NCBI RefSeq assembly: GCF_003628755.1
Contig: NZ_CP029256.1
Coordinates: forward strand, 2,905,293 to 2,969,292
Direction: 5' to 3'
Length of the DNA: 64,000 bases
Origin: Christensenella minuta
Lineage (GTDB): Bacteria > Bacillota > Clostridia > Christensenellales > Christensenellaceae
Below, in pieces: positions 59,324-64,000 of this stretch. Position 1 is the stretch's first letter; every line of letters starts with the position of its first letter. Under the pieces are notes generated by a model. It was not told the DNA's origin, did no database searches, and saw only the letters and a program-made list of their open reading frames with translations. Both the position numbers and the translations under genes were made by a program.

Positions 59324-60142
59324 ATGAACGCAATACTGAAATATCCGGGAGGAAAATGGAAGCTGGCAGAGTGGATCACGTCATTTTTCCCGGAGCATAA
59401 AGTATATCTGGAACCATACTGCGGGAGTGCAGCCGTGTTTTTCTGCAAAACGCCTGTTCCGTACGAAACGATAAATGATATTGACGGTCGAATTTACAAT
59501 CTTTTCCGCGTTATCAGGGATAAACCTGATGAATTGGCCTATGCACTTGAATGCACACCGTTTGCAAGGCGGGAATTTGAATCGGTACATGAACCGCACG
59601 CAGGGGATCAAATCCAGCTGACGGGGAACGATGTTGAAGATGCGCGGCGGTTCCTGATTCGATGCAATCAAGGATTTGGATGCAAGCTTGCCGACCGCGT
59701 AGGATGGAAGAACACTAAGAGCAGTGCGGGGCCGATTAATGCACAAATATGGGGGAAAATGCCGGAATATGTATACCCAATATGCAAACGGCTGAAAGAA
59801 GCGCAGATTGAGAACCGACCAGCTGTGGAACTCATAGAAAAATATAATCATCAAGATTGCCTTATCTATGCCGACCCGCCTTACACCCCTGATGTGAGAA
59901 AAGGAAGGATTTATAGTTACGAAATGCTTGATCCGAAAGAGCACGAAAAGCTTTTACGGCTGCTTTTGAATCATTGCGGTATGGTGGTGCTATCCGGGTA
60001 CGATAATGAACTTTACAACGACATGCTGACGGGATGGCACACGGAAACAAAACAGGCAAATGCAAACAGCGGAGCAATCCGGACTGAAAAACTCTGGATG
60101 AATTTTGATCAGCAAATAACGCTATGGAACATGGGACTATAA
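59324..60142 (+). CDS. DNA adenine methyltransferase (Dam/DpnM type)
   Basis: A 272-residue class D12 N6-adenine methylase. The SAM motif is LKYPGGKWKLAEWI with VYLEPYCGSAAVFF, and the catalytic DPPY is in IYADPPYTPD (about 184-193). The C-terminal NANSGAIRTEKLWMNF matches the family. No restriction partner is adjacent, so this is an orphan methylase, likely protecting phage DNA or marking it. GGGGACGGAATA precedes the ATG. Confidence 0.9.
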   Translation: MNAILKYPGGKWKLAEWITSFFPEHKVYLEPYCGSAAVFFCKTPVPYETINDIDGRIYNLFRVIRDKPDELAYALECTPFARREFESVHEPHAGDQIQLTGNDVEDARRFLIRCNQGFGCKLADRVGWKNTKSSAGPINAQIWGKMPEYVYPICKRLKEAQIENRPAVELIEKYNHQDCLIYADPPYTPDVRKGRIYSYEMLDPKEHEKLLRLLLNHCGMVVLSGYDNELYNDMLTGWHTETKQANANSGAIRTEKLWMNFDQQITLWNMGL

Positions 60143-60166
60143 GCGCACAGACGCGGAGGAAGAGAG

Positions 60167-60385
60167 ATGGATTTGAAGCAACTTGACACGGAATTGCTCG
60201 AAACGCATGATAATGCCTTTGGATGCGCCTATCCATGCGGGTATGTGGATTATTGCGATTATTGTGATATTGACGATATAGATTTTCCATGCGCTAAAGC
60301 AAAAATAAGAATGGAGGAACGAAATGAAAGAACTGAAAGAAGCGGTAAAAGTGCTGATGAACGAGGAATACGAGAGAGCGGCTAA
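60167..60385 (+). CDS. Small acidic Cys/Tyr-rich phage protein
   Basis: A 72-residue protein whose centre (CAYPCGYVDYCDYCDIDDIDFPC) is rich in Cys, Tyr and Asp; the C-terminal third overlaps the next gene by 62 nt and is probably the less reliable part. GAAGAGAG precedes the ATG. No family recognised. Confidence 0.45.
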   Translation: MDLKQLDTELLETHDNAFGCAYPCGYVDYCDYCDIDDIDFPCAKAKIRMEERNERTERSGKSADERGIRESG

Positions 60386-60617
60386 AAAATTCGGTGGAAA
60401 TTTTAATAGCCCGCATGAGGTGTATGCGGTGATTCTCGAAGAGGTCGAGGAAGCGGGCGATGAATTTGATTGTATAAGAGGATATTTGGCAGAATATTGG
60501 GATTGCGTTAAAAATAATGAAGTTGGAGAATGGCCTCTTTATATTGAGAAATCTGCAATCCAAGCAGCCGCTGAATGTATCCAGATAGCGGCTATGGCAT
60601 GTAAGGCGAGGAGGTAA
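60324..60617 (+). CDS. MazG-like or uncharacterised phage protein
   Basis: A 97-residue helical protein with EEYERAAKKFGGNFNSPHEVYAVILEEVEEAGDEFD (EExxE-type acidic residues) and a C-terminal AAAECIQIAAMACKARR, resembling all-alpha NTP pyrophosphohydrolase-like proteins of phages. GGAGG lies 6 nt before the ATG, a strong start. Enzymatic activity is a guess. Confidence 0.6.
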   Translation: MKELKEAVKVLMNEEYERAAKKFGGNFNSPHEVYAVILEEVEEAGDEFDCIRGYLAEYWDCVKNNEVGEWPLYIEKSAIQAAAECIQIAAMACKARR

Positions 60618-60627
60618 AAAAAGAACA

Positions 60628-60641
60628 GCCCTCGGGCTGAG
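60628..60641. repeat. Small stem-loop after the MazG-like gene
   Basis: CAGCC pairs with GGCTG around CTCG. It is flanked by an A-run (60616-60624), so on the minus strand it would be followed by T's. An 84-nt gap to the late-regulator gene follows. Confidence 0.35.
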
Positions 60642-60701
60642 GAACCGCTCTTTCTGGGTATTGATTTTCACTAAATATAGTATACCACAGGAGGGGCGGA
60701 T

Positions 60702-61151
60702 TTGGAAGCGGTTGAAAACAAGTTGTATCAGTACTCGGAATATAAAAAACGAATAGAAGAACAGGAGAAGCAGATTGCGGAACTTATGGATAAAAAGGAC
60801 GCACTGGCGGAGCGCATGCTGCGCGGCCAAAATCTTGATGCCGTCCGGGTTATGGGCGGCCTTACTTCCGATCCTGTGTTTGCTGCTGTACAAAAAATGG
60901 TCGATGTATACGGAACGAGGATAGACGCTATCCGAAAAGAGATCGTAAACCTCTACTATCTTTCGGATGATATCATGCGGATCGTAAATAATGCGGGGCT
61001 TACCGAGGCGGAGCGTGAATACATCCAGTGCAGATACTTCGATGGGCTGCGGGCCTCGCAAACGGCGGCAAGGATGGGATATAGCGAAAGCAGGGCAGGA
61101 GATATAAAAAGATCGGCCCTAAATAAAATTTCGGCGATTATTCGGCGGTAA
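60702..61151 (+). CDS. Phage late-gene regulator, sigma-70 region-4-like
   Basis: A 149-residue protein: a long coiled coil (about 1-60) and a C-terminal helix-turn-helix (LTEAEREYIQCRYFDGLRASQTAARMGYSESRAGDIKRSALNKI, about 98-145) of the sigma region-4 type used by ArpU/late activators. TTG start at 60702 with AGGAGGGG 6-10 nt upstream. Its place just before the structured RNA and packaging genes fits control of late transcription. Confidence 0.75.
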   Translation: MEAVENKLYQYSEYKKRIEEQEKQIAELMDKKDALAERMLRGQNLDAVRVMGGLTSDPVFAAVQKMVDVYGTRIDAIRKEIVNLYYLSDDIMRIVNNAGLTEAEREYIQCRYFDGLRASQTAARMGYSESRAGDIKRSALNKISAIIRR

Positions 61152-61274
61152 TCGGCGATTTTTTGTGATAGGATGATAGCGTCAGAGAATTATAAAAAGC
61201 CGCAACGAGGTGGAACCACTTTCAAGGTGCAAAAATCCACAAGGAACACCCGGGAGAAAAGGCTGCGGCAATAT

Positions 61275-61355
61275 GGGGATGTGAATGGTTTCGACGCGAT
61301 GTAAGCCCGAAGCGGATATTCGCGGACACGAGTTCAATTCTCGTCATCTCCACCA
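61275..61355 (+). ncRNA. tmRNA-like tRNA domain (no tag reading frame)
   Basis: GGGGATG (61275-61281) pairs with CATCTCC (61345-61351, one G-T); ACCA follows (61352-61355). GGTTTCGAC (61287-61295), the diagnostic tmRNA D-loop-like motif, is present. The T-arm ACGAG-TTCAATT-CTCGT (61328-61344) abuts the acceptor as in tRNA. A short P2-like stem CGCGA (61295-61299) with TCGCG (61320-61324) closes a 20-nt loop where a normal ssrA gene has about 250-300 nt of mRNA-like domain and pseudoknots. So the acceptor body of a tmRNA is kept without its message. Confidence 0.75.
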
Positions 61356-61737
61356 GTGCCAGTGCGTGGGTAGGCATGGAAACGCACGAAAATCCGCGAA
61401 TAAAATGCAGTGAACCGTATGCCTGCGGAGAATTGCGCGGGGGCGGGCTGGAGCGGACTGGCTAGAGATCAGCGGCCCCTTTTATAAGATTCCATGCGGA
61501 GAGGTCAATAAAGTCACGTGAAAGCGGGTAGGCGCATACCGCTATAATCAGGCGGCATTTGGGAAGCCGTCGAGTGCCAACGGGAATAGCCGTGCGCCCA
61601 AGCTGGCTGATACCCGAAAAAACCAAGCCGTAGGTTTCCTGCACAGATAAGAGCAGGTTTTAGAGCGGAATAGGATTAAATGATTGCCGCTTGCCCGCAG
61701 CGACATATAAATAGCGGGCTTAAAGCAAATATAAGCA

Positions 61738-61775
61738 AAAAACGTTATCCGAATGGGTGGCGTTTTTGTTTTGGA
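61738..61775 (+). terminator. Terminator ending the structured RNA
   Basis: AAAAACG (61738-61744) and TTATCC pair with GGGTGG and CGTTTTT (61755-61767), giving a 13-bp stem with G-T pairs and a GAAT tetraloop, then GTTTT. Confidence 0.75.
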
Positions 61776-61836
61776 GAAAAGGGAAAAGTAAACACTGTAA
61801 CAGCGGGGCGGGGCATGGGTGTTTAAAAGGTGAGGT

Positions 61837-62616
61837 ATGTTTGAAGTAAGGCAAGATTTTACATTGATACAGTACAACACACCGATGGAATTTGATAGCA
61901 TAGATATTTACTGCATAGCCGACCTGCATATCGGATCGCCTGCATTTAATAATACTCTATGGGAGCGTTTTAAGGCACTCCTGAAAGAGCCTAATGCATA
62001 CGTGATATATGCAGGGGACTTGATAGACAACGCGCTTAAAACGAGCAAGAGCAACGTATATGGGCAAACGATGAGTCCGCACGAGCAAAAGCGGTTTTTG
62101 GCAAACGAATTATACGACCATCGGGACAAGATCGTAGCCATATTGCCCGGAAACCATGAAACGCGGTCTAGTAAAGATTCAGACGGTTTCCCAATTTATG
62201 ACGTTGCCTGTAAATTGGATATTGAAGATCGATACAGGCAGAACATGGGAATACTGGATATCGGTGTAGGAAAGCGGACGGGCAAGGCGATAAGGCAGCA
62301 TCACTACTTCGGATGTGTGATGCACAAGACCAATAAGACCATGCGTTATCATTACGCAGACACCATAGACGGGATAGACTTTTACATATCAGCGCATACA
62401 CATTCTCCTGCTGATATGCCACGGGACAAAATATATGTAGACGGGAATAACAAGCGAGCATCGATTAAACCTGTGGAAACAATTGTTACGGGTTCTTTTA
62501 TGGACTATCGAGATTACCCCGTTGAGATGGCATTAAGACCATCAGCGCAGAAGTTTTACAAGCTGGTTCTGAATGGGAAAGAAAAAAGTATCAAGACTGT
62601 GGGGTTCAGGCTATGA
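61837..62616 (+). CDS. Phage calcineurin-like metallophosphoesterase
   Basis: A 259-residue di-metal phosphoesterase: ADLHIGS (about 28-34), AGDLIDN, LPGNHETR, and SAHTHSPADMP are the classic ligand motifs. The N-terminal ~20 residues and a basic C-terminal tail are extra. Substrate unknown; phage members cleave nucleic acids or nucleotides. The gene follows the structured RNA directly (about 60 nt), and GGTGAGGT precedes the ATG. A role in processing that RNA is an untested thought. Confidence 0.85.
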   Translation: MFEVRQDFTLIQYNTPMEFDSIDIYCIADLHIGSPAFNNTLWERFKALLKEPNAYVIYAGDLIDNALKTSKSNVYGQTMSPHEQKRFLANELYDHRDKIVAILPGNHETRSSKDSDGFPIYDVACKLDIEDRYRQNMGILDIGVGKRTGKAIRQHHYFGCVMHKTNKTMRYHYADTIDGIDFYISAHTHSPADMPRDKIYVDGNNKRASIKPVETIVTGSFMDYRDYPVEMALRPSAQKFYKLVLNGKEKSIKTVGFRL

Positions 62617-63032
62617 AGTACGACAATGTAAACCACCCGGCGCACTATTGCGACGGTAGGGAGATAGAAACAATAGACTACATCAAAGATTTACTTTCCC
62701 CGGAGCAATTCATAGGTTACCTGTGGGGCAATGTAGAAAAGTATAACAGCCGCTGGCCGAAGAAGGGCGGCAGTGAGGATTTAAAGAAGATGCGGACGTA
62801 TCTTGACTGGCTGAGAGAATATATACACAGGCTGGGTGATGGAATGGATAAATACAATGCAGAGCACTACTGGGATGAAACTGCGGCAATAGCGATCAGC
62901 AGGGCAGACCGAAGAAAGACGGCCGCGTTTGTGATGCGCGGCGGGAGTTACCGAATTGGAGATATTTATCGATTTGAATGGAAGAATGGAGTATTGGAGA
63001 TATGGCAGGTAATAAAGGCGGCAGGCCGATGA
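62613..63032 (+). CDS. DUF3310-family phage protein
   Basis: A 139-residue protein whose first ~65 residues are DUF3310: NHPAHYCDGREIETIDYIKDLLSPEQFIGYLWGNVEKYNSRWPKKGG (nucleotide kinase-like in other phages, no kinase motif here), followed by an extra C-terminal helical and beta segment. ATGA overlap with the phosphoesterase and a 31-nt overlap with TerS. Confidence 0.8.
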   Translation: MKYDNVNHPAHYCDGREIETIDYIKDLLSPEQFIGYLWGNVEKYNSRWPKKGGSEDLKKMRTYLDWLREYIHRLGDGMDKYNAEHYWDETAAIAISRADRRKTAAFVMRGGSYRIGDIYRFEWKNGVLEIWQVIKAAGR

Positions 63033-63409
63033 AGTTCAGCGAAAAAGAATTTGGAAAATATGTACTGGACTATATGGTCTGTCTTTATGAAGCACAGAAG
63101 CAGGGAGACGCGGAAACGCCGACGCTGTTCGGTTTTTGGCGATGGCTGGACGAAAGAAAGCAGTGCTCGTTTCATACGGTGCGGCGGTGCTTTGACGAGT
63201 ATTGGGCAGATATGAAAAAAGAGTTTAACGAACTGCGCGCGGACTTGCTGGTAAACGGCGGGGCGAAAGGCGTGTACAACGTGACGATGGTGATATTCGC
63301 GCTTAAAAACTGGTGCGGCTGGAAAGACCGCAAGGAGCAGTCTGTGGAAGTATCGGGGAATATGTCGTTGGAATCGAAGCTGAAAGCGCTTGAGGGAGAC
63401 AAGTTCTAA
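63002..63409 (+). CDS. Terminase small subunit
   Basis: A 135-residue packaging protein: N-terminal GGRPMKFSEKEFGKYVLDYM helix-turn-helix-type region, central PTLFGFWRWLDERKQCSFHTVRRCF and the oligomerisation helices, ending near SLESKLKALEG. It recognises the packaging site and recruits the large subunit. The ATG at 63002 lies inside the DUF3310 gene; TerL follows 60 nt later. Confidence 0.78.
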   Translation: MAGNKGGRPMKFSEKEFGKYVLDYMVCLYEAQKQGDAETPTLFGFWRWLDERKQCSFHTVRRCFDEYWADMKKEFNELRADLLVNGGAKGVYNVTMVIFALKNWCGWKDRKEQSVEVSGNMSLESKLKALEGDKF

Positions 63410-63468
63410 CTATCCGCTCACCAGTTATTTTGCGAAAGCGAAACGAAGTGGAAAGGACGGACTATGAC

Positions 63469-64000
63469 GTGGCACTTAATACGCGGGCGTTTATAGAGCG
63501 GCATCTGAAAATACGGGACAAGAAGGCGCGGCTTGTGGATTTCAAGCTGAACGCGGCGCAGGAGAAGCTATACCGCGTGATCGCCGGGCAATACCGGGAA
63601 GGCAGGCCGATCCGGGCCATTATTCTGAAAGCGCGGCAAATGGGATTTTCCACGCTGACGGAAGCGATGATCTTCAAGGACACGGCGACGCAGGCGAACA
63701 TTTCGAGCGGTATCGTGGCGCATGAGGCGGTGGCGACGGACAACCTGTTCCGCATGAGCAAGCGGTATTATGAGAGTTTAGACGAGGATTTAAGGCCGGA
63801 GCTAAAGGCGAGTAACGCGAAGGAGCTGATCTTTGACTTTGCGGACGGGAACAGCTCGATCAAGTGTATGACGGCGGGGAATGGAAGCATTGGGCGTTCG
63901 GACACGTTCCAGAACCTGCATATTTCAGAATATGCGTTCTGGCCGAAGGACAAGGGAGAGATATTGACGGGGCTTTTGCAGGCTGTCCCAAACGAGCCGA
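63469..64000 (+). CDS. Terminase large subunit (partial, cut by the window edge)
   Basis: The first 177 codons of a TerL. Walker-A-like loop ILKARQMGFSTLTEAM (about 52-67, the KxxQxGxS form of terminase ATPases), the following HEAVATDNLFRMSKRYYESL and the coupling/Walker-B approach region SDTFQNLHISEYAFWP are present. The GTG start at 63469 (VALNTRAFIERHLKIRD) has AAAGGA 11 nt upstream; the frame is open further upstream but without a better site. The nuclease domain lies beyond the right edge. Confidence 0.88.
   Translation, partial: MALNTRAFIERHLKIRDKKARLVDFKLNAAQEKLYRVIAGQYREGRPIRAIILKARQMGFSTLTEAMIFKDTATQANISSGIVAHEAVATDNLFRMSKRYYESLDEDLRPELKASNAKELIFDFADGNSSIKCMTAGNGSIGRSDTFQNLHISEYAFWPKDKGEILTGLLQAVPNEP

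Larger units (their letters stand above)
61191..61775 (+). ncRNA. Candidate large structured phage RNA (~580 nt)
   Basis: No gene fits 61152-61836. The stretch is dense in complementary segments: GCCGCA 61199-61204 with TGCGGC 61264-61269; a tmRNA-like tRNA domain 61275-61355; GTGCGT 61362-61367 with ACGCAC 61382-61387; a 10-bp long-range helix 61317-61326 with 61393-61402; GGGGC 61440-61444 with GCCCC 61475-61479; AGCGG.. 61523-61530 with 61537-61543; AAACC/GGTTT; CCTGC/GCAGG; GCCCGC 61693-61698 with GCGGGC 61714-61719; ending in an intrinsic terminator. Size and phage setting recall ROOL and GOLLD RNAs, but identity with either is not established. The 5' end is uncertain; a TATAAA at 61191-61196 may mark its promoter or it is cut from a longer transcript. 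Confidence 0.65.

Noticed and set aside
61275..61355. Ordinary phage tRNA
   Set aside because: The middle arm gives no proper anticodon loop (no U33), no D-stem forms, and GGTTTCGAC is a tmRNA signature.
61439..61484. Internal intrinsic terminator in the structured RNA
   Set aside because: A GC stem followed by TTTTAT exists, but the loop is long and stems continue for 250 nt to a much better terminator at 61738; kept only as part of the fold.
61360..61700. Group I intron inserted behind the tRNA-like domain
   Set aside because: A GGCTAGAGATC segment faintly resembles a core motif, but the other core elements and a split exon are not found.

Overview
The window reads as a chromosomal segment of an anaerobic Firmicute of class Clostridia carrying the left part of an integrated prophage. 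Evidence for the host: strong AGGAGG ribosome sites, TTGACA/TATAAT promoters, frequent TTG/GTG starts, many intrinsic terminators, DivIC, DUF3048 and DegV proteins, an MsmX/UgpC-type sugar-transport ATPase with a lysine-rich insertion, and a Re-citrate-synthase-like enzyme. Genus cannot be fixed from sequence reading alone; a gut Christensenella-like lineage is a guess.

Host region (1-47.8 kb). 0.2-6 kb holds single genes: a coiled-coil protein, a radical SAM protein, DivIC, a DUF3048 lipoprotein, glutamine synthetase, tRNA-Glu(CTC) and a DUF1361 membrane protein. 6.0-24.0 kb is a carbohydrate locus. A minus-strand operon (DeoR regulator, SIS isomerase, YjbQ, TIM-like barrel, second YjbQ) diverges from a sugar ABC ATPase; it is followed by a DUF4432 epimerase-like protein, an AraC regulator, an FGGY kinase, an arabinose/fucose-isomerase-like enzyme, a complete binding-protein plus two-permease importer, a GH4 hydrolase and a GH78 rhamnosidase. 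Together these would bind, import, hydrolyse, isomerise and phosphorylate a rhamnose- and uronate-containing oligosaccharide. No aldolase is in view.

24-34.5 kb carries GDPD, DegV, an aminotransferase, the Re-citrate-synthase-like enzyme, a surface 5'-nucleotidase with a sortase-type tail, and a GHKL kinase/LytTR regulator pair encoded tail to tail 2 bp apart. 34.5-47.8 kb carries a small membrane protein, a four-gene operon (DUF5058, partner membrane protein, PM20D1/carboxypeptidase S-like M20 peptidase, coiled-coil membrane protein), a polar amino-acid ABC importer, UbiB plus phasin, a NagD-like phosphatase, apolipoprotein N-acyltransferase, an MBL hydrolase and a DUF3795 protein.

Prophage (about 47.8 kb to beyond the right edge). 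A leftward lysogeny module (integrase, four uncharacterised membrane/lipoprotein or soluble genes, minimal ImmA, CI-like repressor) faces a rightward early module (Cro-like, excisionase-like HTH, ERF recombinase, HNH, SSB, DUF6291, DnaB-like helicase, PD-(D/E)XK nuclease, many small overlapping genes, 3D-domain protein, Dam methylase, late regulator) and the start of the packaging genes (DUF3310, TerS, TerL cut by the edge). The control region holds four 17-bp operators of one pattern.

The most unusual element is a gene-free stretch at about 61.19-61.78 kb: a probable ~580-nt structured RNA ending in an intrinsic terminator, containing an 81-nt copy of a tmRNA tRNA-like domain (acceptor stem, GGTTTCGAC signature, T-arm, ACCA end) with no tag-peptide frame, plus a 10-bp long-range helix that would compete with that fold. 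It resembles the large phage RNAs ROOL and GOLLD in size and setting, but the tmRNA-like module makes it worth a close look.
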